This document shows, in pieces, positions 1 to 7,385 of a stretch of DNA of 33,028 nt. The position numbers and the translations under genes are program-made. The stretch comes from an uncultured Sphingomonadales bacterium. Lineage in GTDB: Bacteria > Pseudomonadota > Alphaproteobacteria > Sphingomonadales > CAKZYD01. Position 1 is the first letter of the stretch. Each line of letters begins with the position of its first letter. The DNA is taken from NCBI GenBank assembly GCA_937884085.1, contig CAKZYD010000213.1:1-33028 (forward strand), in the 5' to 3' direction. The notes under the pieces are model-generated. The model made no database searches, was not told where the DNA came from, and saw nothing but the letters and a program-made list of their open reading frames with translations.

Positions 1-1755
1 GACAACGCGACCAACGATTTTAAAATCCTCTACGGCGATCTCGAAGCTGGGTCGGTCAATTACAATGTTGTGTTCCAGCTGCCGAACACAGCCGTCGCTT
101 TCGGGAACCCGGACTTCAACGCAGATGTAAATGACCACGAGTTCGTTTACCTCAGCAATCTGCCAACGCAGTCAACCCAAGAGATCATAGAGATTTCTAA
201 CAAATTTGACTAAGATTTCGAGGGGCTCACTCTATCGGCGTGGGCGCTATATTCAGATGTGGAACAACGTCTTGAAGCCGACGGTGCGGTCGCCGCCTTC
301 GGATTCTTCAACAGCTCGCCGGAATGTATCCAAAGTGTTAGCGATTTGTCTTCCCAGGGTCTAACTCTACCGTCGCCACTCTTTCTTGCACCGACACCAG
401 GCGATTCAATCCTTGGCGCTTTTAGCCCCACCTTATGCGATGGAACGCAGTTCCAAGTGCGTAATCAGGAAGACATTTCTTTAGAAATCCGGCTTGCCTC
501 TGATACAGGCGGCCCTTTTGAATGGTCTGTCGGCGGCTATTATCTCGCGCTAGAACGGCGTGTTGCCGTTGGCATTGGCTATGACCGCGGACGCGGCATC
601 GTCCCGCAAATTTTCAACGATCAAGACAGCGATAACCCGACAGAACAGCTGTCGGATGATACCTTTAACACCGATGTGTTCGCATTCTTTGGGTCGGCTG
701 AATATAGCTTTACCGACAGCCTCACCCTATCCGCTGCGCTGCGCTATGACAGAGAAAAGCGGAAAGTCTCCAACAACGTCCCGGTGGATGCGACGAACCA
801 ATTCTTGCGAGGCGGCGACGTACCTTTGAATATTGCGCTTGAAGATGGGCCCATCCCTGATCAGTCACGCACCTTTGATGAAATTCAGCCACGTGTCAGC
901 TTGGCGTATACGCCAACTGATAACTTCACAGCCTTCGCCAGCTGGGGCGTCGGCTTTAAATCTGGGGGCTTCAATAACCAAGGTAGCCAAGCGATCATCG
1001 AGGAAACGTTCAACCAGCCAGCGATTAATGCCCAACTGAACATCTTTGATAATTATGAAAAAGAGACCTCGAATGCTTTTGAAATCGGCATTAAAGGCAA
1101 CCTGTTTAGCAACACGCTGACCTATGAATTGGCGGGGTATTACACCGTCGTAGATGATCTCCAGTTCTTTGAGTTTTACGCTGGTCCATTCGGCATTTTG
1201 CGGGTTGTTTCTAATATCGATGAAGTCGAACTGCTCGGCATTGAAGGGGCTGTGAACTATTCCGTTACGGACACTGTGGATATCTTCGCGAGCTTTAACG
1301 TGACGGACAGTGAAATTAAGGAAAACAACGCGCGTCCCGGCACTGAAGGCGGCGAATCTCCGTACACTCCAGATTATACCCTCAATGCTGGGATTAACGT
1401 TGATCAGCCTATCTCAGAGGGTCTGGCGATCACGGGCCGTCTCGACTATATCCTCACCGGGTCTACTACGTTCCACACCGCCCAAGCAGGGGATCGCCCG
1501 ACGATCTTTAACGTCGTCTTCGGCAGCGAGTTTTTGGGTACCGCAAACTACACCAATTCAATCCGCGACAGTTTTGGTGTCGTGAATTTGCGGGCTGGTA
1601 TCCGGGCCGAGCATTGGGAGCTGCAAGCGTTCGCAGAGAACCTGTTCGACAAGGAATATCTCGACGAGGTAATCCCAGCGCCTGAATTCGGCGGTAGCTT
1701 CGTGTCCCCAGGCGGGCGGCGATACTACGGCATTCTCGCTCGCTTTAATTTCTAG
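1..1755 (+). pseudogene. TonB-dependent receptor, C-terminal part, broken by an in-frame TAA (5' end outside window)
   Basis: Outer-membrane TonB-dependent receptor barrel. One reading frame runs from base 1 to the stop at 1753-1755, broken only by a TAA at 211-213. Receptor-like sequence continues on both sides: residues ending in EIIEISNKFD lie before the stop and DFEGLTLSAWALYSD after it, a typical barrel-strand pattern where a Tyr codon (TAT/TAC) would fit the TAA. Later strands show receptor features such as FTAFASWGVGFKSGGFNNQ, FAENLFDKEYLDE and the terminal GGRRYYGILARFNF with a C-terminal aromatic residue. The plug and signal peptide lie outside the window. The part after the stop (498 codons from a GTG at 259) is unlikely to be exported alone because it has no signal peptide. 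Ligand unknown. Family call is secure; whether the stop is real or a sequencing error is open. Confidence 0.85.
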
Positions 1756-1782
1756 GCGCAGCGTCGCAGGGGGAAATTAAGA

Positions 1783-1821
1783 GCGGCGCTCCCAGGCATC
1801 AGGCCTGGAGGCGCCGTTTTT
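1783..1821 (+). terminator. Rho-independent terminator after the TonB receptor
   Basis: An imperfect GC-rich hairpin (GGCGCTCCCAGGC pairing with GCCTGGAGGCGCC around a short loop) is followed by TTTTT at 1817-1821, 28 bases after the receptor stop codon. Confidence 0.75.
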
Positions 1822-1951
1822 CTATAAAAGGCATCGCCTTTCGCTGTGGACCGGTTATATTTGTCCGGACAAATAGAACAGAAGGGTCAAGCCCATGAAA
1901 CACCGCAATATCCGCGGGAATTTGCTCTTCACCTCGTAGTAGCCGGACCGG

Positions 1952-2611
1952 ATGGACCAGGAGCGTGGGCTTGAGTTCTTCCATTTCTCCCTTCATTCTG
2001 ATGGCAAGGTCACCATCCGGGCCAATTGCGAGATTGAAGATCATCCCAGCGTTTTGCGCGATATTGTCTATTCCCTCGACGAGACCGGCTATCCAACCGA
2101 TTGCCATGTCCGCCTGACACTTGATGATACGTTTCTTGGGTCTGGTTGGTTTCGCATTACCAAAGAGTTCATTGAGTGCGAAAGCATCTCGCCAGACTTG
2201 GGCCGCGTCAGCCAGCGGGTTGACTTGGATGAGCCCATTGATGGCTTTGGCACCCATCCCGTGGTGTGCGATGGCTATCTGCTCAAGGTGATGGACCGGT
2301 CAAAGGGGCCCCATAAAAGCAAGGTGAACTGCTATCTACCCTCACCCGATCACCGCGGCGCCACCGCACCGCTGCTCGCGCGCGTGAACATCGGAACGGA
2401 ATATGTCGGCGATGAAGAGATCACGGTGAAAGCCGGCACGTTCGAGGCCCATCATTTCCGCTTCATAGACGACGGCACCGCCGGCATGGATGGCCAGCAC
2501 CCCCCTTATGATGTGTGGGTCACCGCAGACGATGATTTCATCATGCTGCAAGGCGGCGTCGCAGAACCCATGGCGACCTGGTATGAGCTGGAATGGCTTG
2601 AGCGGGACTAA
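1952..2611 (+). CDS. Conserved hypothetical protein, possibly an N-terminally interrupted gene
   Basis: I do not recognise a named function. The protein reads as a soluble, beta-rich domain without signal peptide or membrane segment, with aromatic-rich strands (GLEFFHFSLHSDGKVTIRA near the start, VWVTADDDFIMLQGG near the end). The first ATG after the last in-frame stop is 1952, but it has no clear ribosome binding site. A better start lies in the same frame at 1895 (AAGGG at 1882-1886, 8 bases before ATG). That reading gives KHRNIRGNLLFTS, two tandem TAG codons at 1937-1942, then PDRMDQERG, as if one domain were interrupted. Translation may restart at 1952, or the gene may be decaying. Its stop overlaps the convergent nitronate monooxygenase stop by 4 bases. 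Confidence 0.65.
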   Translation: MDQERGLEFFHFSLHSDGKVTIRANCEIEDHPSVLRDIVYSLDETGYPTDCHVRLTLDDTFLGSGWFRITKEFIECESISPDLGRVSQRVDLDEPIDGFGTHPVVCDGYLLKVMDRSKGPHKSKVNCYLPSPDHRGATAPLLARVNIGTEYVGDEEITVKAGTFEAHHFRFIDDGTAGMDGQHPPYDVWVTADDDFIMLQGGVAEPMATWYELEWLERD

Positions 2612-3585
2612 GCTGCGAGCAGTCCACCTAGGCGTTGATTAATCAATGCATGAGCTTCGTCCATGATGCGGTCGATGAGCTCTTGGCAGGTCGGGATATC
2701 ATTGATGAGGCCCGCAACCATCCCGCATGACCACGCCCCGGCGTCCATGTCGCCTTCCTTCATGATGCGCGGATAAACGCCAGCCACTTCTTGGATGATG
2801 TCTTCAAACTTGATGTCACCGCCAAGGTCTTTCTCCTTTTCAAGCAAGCGCTCCACAGCCGCGTTGTTCAGCACACGCTCGGTATTGCGCAGCGGCCGCA
2901 TGACGAGCCGAGTGTCGAGTTCGGTGGCGGCGACAATGGCTTTCTTTACGTTCTCATGCACCGGTGCTTCTTGCGTGGCGATAAAGCGCGTGCCCATGTT
3001 CATGCCATCGGCGCCCATGGCAAGCGAGGCCACCAAAGACCGCGCGTCCGCCATCCCGCCGGACGCCACAAAAGGAATTTCAAGCTCGTCCGCCGCCCGC
3101 GGCAGCAGGATCATATTGGGGATATCATCTTCGCCCGGATGCCCGCCGCACTCAAAGCCATCGACCGAGACAGCATCGCAGCCAATCGACTGCGCCTTGA
3201 GGCTATGGCGCACCGAGGTGCATTTATGGATGACCTTGATGCCTGCGTCTTTGAGGTGGGGAAGCACTGCTTGTGGGTTGTTCCCTGCGGTCTCCACAAC
3301 GGGTACGCCAGCATCAATGATGGCCTTGACCATGCCCGGATAGTCCGGCTGATTGACGACCGGCAAGAACGTCAAATTCACACCAAACGGCTTGTCTGTC
3401 ATGTCCTTGCATTTGGCAATCTCATCCGCCAGCGCAGCAGCACTGGGCTGGGTGAGCCCCGTGATAATGCCAAGACCGCCCGCATTGGACACGGCGGCGG
3501 CGAGCTCCGCAAAGCCGACATAATGCATGCCGCCTTGGATGATGGGGTGTTTGATACCAAAAAGCTCAGTGATGCGCGTCTTCAT
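2608..3585 (-). CDS. Nitronate monooxygenase (2-nitropropane dioxygenase family)
   Basis: FMN-dependent TIM-barrel enzyme of the nitronate monooxygenase family (PF03060), expected to oxidise propionate-3-nitronate or other alkyl nitronates in the cytoplasm. The 325-residue length is normal. The N-terminus has the family pattern KHPIIQGGM (residues 12-20), followed by AVSNAGGLGIITG. The FMN phosphate/active-site segment is CDAVSVDGFECGGHPG (136-151), which includes the conserved GGH. Then come FVASGGMADARSL and GADGMNMGTRF. The ATG at 3585 has a good upstream GAGGAGA. Some members are enoyl-ACP reductase (FabK)-like, but the GGHPG motif favours nitronate oxidation. It is the only intact gene in the damaged first 4.3 kb, and its neighbours give no pathway. 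Confidence 0.93.
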   Translation of the reverse strand: MKTRITELFGIKHPIIQGGMHYVGFAELAAAVSNAGGLGIITGLTQPSAAALADEIAKCKDMTDKPFGVNLTFLPVVNQPDYPGMVKAIIDAGVPVVETAGNNPQAVLPHLKDAGIKVIHKCTSVRHSLKAQSIGCDAVSVDGFECGGHPGEDDIPNMILLPRAADELEIPFVASGGMADARSLVASLAMGADGMNMGTRFIATQEAPVHENVKKAIVAATELDTRLVMRPLRNTERVLNNAAVERLLEKEKDLGGDIKFEDIIQEVAGVYPRIMKEGDMDAGAWSCGMVAGLINDIPTCQELIDRIMDEAHALINQRLGGLLAA

Positions 3586-3676
3586 GGGCCCTCTCCTCTT
3601 ATGTCCCCTGTTCTATGTCAGGCGGGCGATACAAAATCGACCTGAGAAAATGACAGGCGTGCCGTGACGAGCGGCG

Positions 3677-3855
3677 TCAATTGAGATAGGTGAGGCGCAG
3701 AGGCACGTCCCCAGCGGGCACGGCGGCGCTTTTGAACTTGGGCTCGTCATAAGCGTCCTTTGCGCCAGTGACGCCGTAACCTTCGAGCGGGTAGCCGTCT
3801 TTCATATCCAGATCGTAATTGCCTTTCTCATCATGCAGAGGGACCACCGCATAAA
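3677..3855 (-). pseudogene. DUF2141 protein remnant (C-terminal ~55 residues only)
   Basis: The minus-strand frame ending at 3677 reads YAVVPLHDEKGNYDLDM followed by a LEGYGVTGAKDAY segment and a C-terminal PAGDVPLRLTYLN. This matches the end of DUF2141 proteins (pattern YAVxxxHDxNGNxxLD...PxEGYGxSNxA), which are small exported beta proteins of unknown role. The match stops near 3855, where the opposite strand becomes EAL-domain coding sequence. The signal peptide and first strands are missing. The open frame continues to 4009, but that part is only antisense to the EAL remnant. Confidence 0.7.
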
Positions 3856-4290
3856 GAAGGTGATCGAAGACCTGCAAACTGCAGGGGTTCGGCTCACCAT
3901 GGATGATTTTGGAACTGGCTATGCGAGCTTCAGTTATCTGCGCGATTATGCGTTTGATACAGTGAAGATCGACCGCAGTTTTGTGCAGGCCCTGCAGAAT
4001 GATGACCAAGCCCTAGAAGTCACCCAAGCGGGTGTGGGCCTTGCCCGCGCCTTAAACCTCACGGTCATTGCCGAGGGCGTCGAAAGCAAGCTACAGCTTG
4101 ATCTTTTACCTTTACGGGGTGCGACCTGATCCAAGGATTCTATCTTGCCAAACCAATGGGCGCCGGTGACATAGAAGCGCTGCTGCCAGCGGTGCAAACA
4201 CCCCATCCCCTGGTAGAAGCTGCCTGTAGCAATCTGCGCAATACATCCGCAAAAACGCTTAAACAAATACATATCAACACGGTAAAGTGA
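3850..4290 (+). pseudogene. EAL-domain (c-di-GMP phosphodiesterase) remnant, 5'-truncated and frameshifted
   Basis: C-terminal half of an EAL domain. Visible motifs are LTMDDFGTGYASFSYL, then DTVKIDRSFVQAL, then NLTVIAEGVES, all in one frame up to about 4110. Continuation into the next frame from 4114 gives TGCDLIQGFYLAKPMGAGDI and a tail ending at TGA 4288-4290. Adding one T in the T run at 4111-4113 restores a continuous domain with normal spacing, so this is a 1-nt deletion. The EAL signature itself and everything before the DDFGTG loop are absent. The sequence joins directly to the DUF2141 remnant on the other strand. The product cannot be a working phosphodiesterase. Confidence 0.85.
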
Positions 4291-4299
4291 TCAGCGTGG

Positions 4300-4319
4300 G
4301 TGTTGCCTGGGCGCAACAC
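4300..4319. repeat. 7-bp inverted repeat after the EAL remnant
   Basis: GTGTTGC and GCAACAC are perfect complements separated by 6 bases. There is no T run, so a simple terminator is unlikely. It could be an operator or a chance hairpin. Confidence 0.4.
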
Positions 4320-4415
4320 GCAACGCGGCTTCCAATAGAAATACGCTAGACAAAACCGGCCGCCTGCGCTACCTTCCTTAAAGTTATTTTAACTAAGTTG
4401 TGTAGCGAGTAAATC

Positions 4416-5075
4416 ATGCGTGTAAACAGGTACTTAATTGCTGCAGCTGCGGCAATTTCCTTCTCTTCAGTCTCAGCAAATGCGGCCGTGATCGACTTCG
4501 AGTCGTTCGATCATGGTGCTTTGATTTCCAACGGTGGCTTTGACATCGATGGTTTTTCTGGGACGATTGAAACGAACAGCAATGGCGATTTTAACATTGC
4601 GCAAATCTATGACAGCAACGTCGACGGCGGTGCCGATCCCGACCTCGAGGCCCCGACAAATATTCTGACTGACGAGGTTTATGACGGGGGCAATCTTGTC
4701 ATCATTTCTGAAAATAACAACGCCAACAACCCAGACGATGAACTTGCTGGTGGTTCCATCACGTTGATGTTCGATGAAGCGGTTCTCTTCACCGGCATCA
4801 CCCTTGTTGACGCAGAGCCGAATGGTAACGAAATTGATGTTCAAGTCGATGGCGGCGTTTTTGCCCTGCAAGACATAGCGCTTGGCGATGGCAAATGGCA
4901 GACGTATGACGACTTCTCTTTTGTGACGAGTGAAATCACTGTCACCTTCGGCGGGTCTGGCGCGTTTGATGCCCTTCAGGTTGCTGAGATCCCCGGGCCA
5001 GCAACGGCTCTGCTGCTGCTCACTGGCATGGCTGGCTTAGTAACGCTTCGTGGTCGCCGCCGCGCGCTGGCCTAG
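4416..5075 (+). CDS. PEP-CTERM-like secreted surface protein (IPGP-type C-terminal sorting tail)
   Basis: 219 residues. The N-terminal signal peptide (MRVNRYLIAAAAAISFSSVS, cleavage after SANA) leads to an acidic, Asn/Gly-rich beta domain with a typical cluster ISENNNANNPDD and ends of the form SGAFDALQV. The C-terminus is a tripartite sorting signal: AEIPGPATALLLLTGMAG, then a short hydrophobic stretch and RGRRRA. It resembles PEP-CTERM/VPLPA-CTERM tails recognised by exosortase and cleaved during export. Pro-Gly-Pro replaces Pro-Glu-Pro. A strong terminator follows at 5166. The start ATG has a modest GCGAG upstream. No exosortase gene is in the window. The function of the mature domain is unknown; such proteins are often linked to extracellular polysaccharide or flocs. 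Confidence 0.8.
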   Translation: MRVNRYLIAAAAAISFSSVSANAAVIDFESFDHGALISNGGFDIDGFSGTIETNSNGDFNIAQIYDSNVDGGADPDLEAPTNILTDEVYDGGNLVIISENNNANNPDDELAGGSITLMFDEAVLFTGITLVDAEPNGNEIDVQVDGGVFALQDIALGDGKWQTYDDFSFVTSEITVTFGGSGAFDALQVAEIPGPATALLLLTGMAGLVTLRGRRRALA

Positions 5076-5165
5076 CCAATATAGAATAGCAAGACCAAAA
5101 CGAGCGATCGGTCAAAGCCACCGGCGATGTGATCGTTGGTCACAAGCGTTTTTGTAAAAACATAA

Positions 5166-5199
5166 GACGCCGCTCCCAATAGGGAGTGGCGTCTTTTTT
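5166..5199 (+). terminator. Strong rho-independent terminator
   Basis: A 12-bp stem (GACGCCGCTCCC with GGGAGTGGCGTC, one G-U pair), an AATA loop and six T at 5194-5199. It terminates the PEP-CTERM-like gene upstream; on the other strand it lies beyond the MFS gene end. Confidence 0.9.
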
Positions 5200-5290
5200 G
5201 TTCACCGCTGCTGGCACGTCTGCAAAACCTGCTTACACTGAACCTCCATCACTAAAGCAGTCTCATATTCAGTATGAACACGAGAGCGCT

Positions 5291-6688
5291 CTAAGGCCAA
5301 GACCGGTGGTGCAGGTCAATGACATAGGCATGCCGATGCCTCTTTGCTGCATGATAGTGAGGATGACTGTGCGGCTCAGGGCCCTCCCAACCCTCATGCT
5401 CGTGTTGGTGGTGGTCATCATGAATATGCAGGTGGGTGTGGTCCTGCGCTGGATGCACATGCTCCTGCGCGGTTTCGTGCCGCCCGTTCCACAACACAGC
5501 AGCACCCAGTGCCGACACGCCTGCCAAGACAGCCAAGCAGACAAACGCCCAAGACAGGCCGATCTGCGCGCCCACCCATCCCGCCAAAAGATAGCTGGCA
5601 AGCCAGCCCAAGTGGGACAGTGCAAATTGCGATGCGTAGAGGGCGGCACGGCTTTCCTCAGTCGCCGACCGCTGAACCAGTCTCGCGCTCGGCGTTAAAA
5701 TGAGCGACGTGGCAACGCCTAAGACGAACCAGATGGCAAGGAACCCCATTTGATCGGGCAATCTGCTGCCGAGCATGAGTGTGAGTGCAACCAAAGCCGC
5801 GCCAAAGAGCATGAACGCACGGTCAGCATAGCGGTCCAGCATTTTGGGCAAAACGAGGGCTGCCGCCATTGACCCTGCGCCATAGCAGGCATAGCCAAGC
5901 GCTGTCGCGACCTGCCCACCGCCAAGCGTGGTGTGCACATAGACCACTGTGTTGACAATCACCGCAGCACCTCCGCAGGCGGCGGCAAATGATAGTAGAA
6001 ACAAAGCGCGCAACCGCGGCGTGCCGAAATAGACAAAGAAGCCTTCCCGCAACAAAGCCCAGGGCGAGGCTGCGTTTTCGGACGTCTGTCTTACAGGCAA
6101 TTGAACCGACAGGATCAGCAGCCCGGACAGTAAAAAAGCTGCCGCGTTCAGCGAAAACAGGGCATCATAGGAGAGCAGCAACAAGGCCGCTGCGGCTAGA
6201 CTTGGGCTGAGAAGGCTCTCTAAGTCATAGGCTAAGCGCGACAGAGACAGCGCACGCGTATAGCGCCGCTCATCTTGGAGAACTTCTGGGATCGTTGCCT
6301 GAAACACCGGTGTGAAACAGGCCGAAGCGGCATTTAAGAAAAACACCAAGGCGTAGACCTGCCAAAGCGCGGTCACAAAAGGCAGACACGCGATCAGCGC
6401 CGCGCGAACACAATCAAGGGCAACGAGGAATGCGCGCCGCGGCAGCCGCCCGGCATAGGCCCCGGCAAGCGGCGCGACGCCGACATAGGCGACCATTTTG
6501 ATGGCGAGCACTGTGCCAAGAACGGCGCCCGCTTGAGAGCCCGCCAAGTCATAGGCCAGCAGAGCCAAAGCAACGGTGGTCAGCCCCGTGCCAGCCAACG
6601 CGATGACCTGGGCGGCAAAGAGAGGGCGAAACACGCGGTCCTTTAAGGGCGAGGCATCTTGAGGCGCGGATGTGGTTTTTTCCAGCAC
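5291..6688 (-). CDS. MFS exporter with a histidine-rich cytoplasmic C-terminal tail
   Basis: A 465-residue major facilitator superfamily protein with about 12 hydrophobic segments over residues 20-400 (for example FAAQVIALAGTGLTTVALAL and MGFLAIWFVLGVATSLILTP). The last 62 residues hold 19 histidines, including HTHLHIHDDHHQHEHE, and end in a conserved-looking HRHAYVIDLHHRSWP. The layout matches MFS metal exporters of the NreB (nickel resistance) kind, where a His-rich tail binds the metal. That is family knowledge plus inference; the substrate here is unproven. The start is GTG at 6688, 14 bases after the stop of the Lrp-type regulator, so the two genes probably form one transcript. A multidrug exporter is the main alternative. 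Confidence 0.88.
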   Translation of the reverse strand: MLEKTTSAPQDASPLKDRVFRPLFAAQVIALAGTGLTTVALALLAYDLAGSQAGAVLGTVLAIKMVAYVGVAPLAGAYAGRLPRRAFLVALDCVRAALIACLPFVTALWQVYALVFFLNAASACFTPVFQATIPEVLQDERRYTRALSLSRLAYDLESLLSPSLAAAALLLLSYDALFSLNAAAFLLSGLLILSVQLPVRQTSENAASPWALLREGFFVYFGTPRLRALFLLSFAAACGGAAVIVNTVVYVHTTLGGGQVATALGYACYGAGSMAAALVLPKMLDRYADRAFMLFGAALVALTLMLGSRLPDQMGFLAIWFVLGVATSLILTPSARLVQRSATEESRAALYASQFALSHLGWLASYLLAGWVGAQIGLSWAFVCLAVLAGVSALGAAVLWNGRHETAQEHVHPAQDHTHLHIHDDHHQHEHEGWEGPEPHSHPHYHAAKRHRHAYVIDLHHRSWP

Positions 6689-6702
6689 AGCACCAACCCA
6701 AG

Positions 6703-7161
6703 CTAAATCGGGAGCTGCGTTGTTTCTTTAAGCCGCTCCATCGAGAAGCTGGCGCTGACTTCCGCCATATCCACCGTCGAAATGAGCTTTTTATAAACGC
6801 GGTCATAATCTGCGACATCCGATACGACGACTTTGACGAGATAATCCACATCCCCGCTCATCCGGTGGCATTCCGTCACCTCTGGTATGGTTTGTATGGC
6901 GCGCGAGAACTTATCCAGCCACGCCTGGTTGTGTTCATTGGTGCGAATGCGGATATAACCCACCAACGGCAAGCCGATGGCATTGGCATCAAGCAGCGCC
7001 ACACGCTTTTTAATAACGCCGAGTTTTTCCAGGCGCTTGATGCGCTTCCAACACGGCGTTTGCGACACACCAGCCCGCTCAGCCAGCTCGGCGATCGTGT
7101 CAGAGGCATCGTCTTGGAGTGCCCGCAAAATAGCCCGGTCGATATCGTCTAGCTTTTCCAT
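6703..7161 (-). CDS. Lrp/AsnC family transcriptional regulator
   Basis: A 152-residue regulator of normal family length. The N-terminal winged helix-turn-helix spans about residues 5-60 (LDDIDRAILRALQDDASDTI, then AERAGVSQTPCWKRIKRLEK). A linker leads to a RAM ligand-binding/oligomerisation domain (GYIRIRTNEHNQAWLDKF, then ECHRMSGDVDYLVKVVVSD). Lrp-type proteins bind DNA as dimers or octamers and usually sense amino acids. The gene precedes the His-tailed MFS exporter by 14 bases on the same strand, so it probably controls that exporter and itself. Start ATG 7161. A short palindrome lies 67 bases upstream at 7228-7240. Confidence 0.95.
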   Translation of the reverse strand: MEKLDDIDRAILRALQDDASDTIAELAERAGVSQTPCWKRIKRLEKLGVIKKRVALLDANAIGLPLVGYIRIRTNEHNQAWLDKFSRAIQTIPEVTECHRMSGDVDYLVKVVVSDVADYDRVYKKLISTVDMAEVSASFSMERLKETTQLPI

Positions 7162-7227
7162 GGTAGGTCTTCAGATCTACTTCTTTGTCATATAAAAGAT
7201 TGAGATAGCACCTGATCAAATATTTAA

Positions 7228-7240
7228 AGAACGCTGTTCT
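7228..7240. promoter_or_regulatory. Palindrome upstream of the Lrp-type regulator
   Basis: AGAAC-GCT-GTTCT, a perfect 5-bp inverted repeat in the AT-rich leader of the Lrp/MFS unit. Its position fits an autoregulatory operator; no footprint-level evidence can be drawn from sequence alone. The rest of 7162-7385 shows nothing further. Confidence 0.35.
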
Positions 7241-7385
7241 CTATTTCTTCAAATTTCATGCAAAATTTTCTGTGAAAGTCAATGTGGTTATCGGATCTTT
7301 GGGAAGGAGTGCCTAGAAGCAAGTCCATGAGCCTACCCTTAGGATTCACAACATGACGGTGCTCGGCCGCGTTAGAGTGCTGGGC

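Noticed and set aside
1799..2257. 152-codon minus-strand frame opposite the hypothetical gene
   Set aside because: The plus frame has regular beta-strand periodicity and extends further; the minus frame looks like a shadow.
2791..3645. 284-codon plus-strand frame over the nitronate monooxygenase
   Set aside because: Complement of a clear enzyme with all motifs; low-complexity shadow protein.
3677..4009. 110-codon minus-strand frame as one gene
   Set aside because: Only its C-terminal half is DUF2141; the rest is antisense to the EAL remnant, so it is a chimera of the deletion junction.
1..4290. Stop-codon recoding (TAA, TAG read as sense)
   Set aside because: Normal genes throughout the window end with TAA, TAG and TGA, so no reassignment is likely.
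4320..4415. Sigma-54 promoter before the first PEP-CTERM-like gene
   Set aside because: No GG-N10-GC arrangement found; a weak TAGACA/TACCTT sigma-70 pair is possible but too poor to list.
5212..5235. TGGCACG near 5212 as a sigma-54 element
   Set aside because: The GC is not at the required 10-base spacing.
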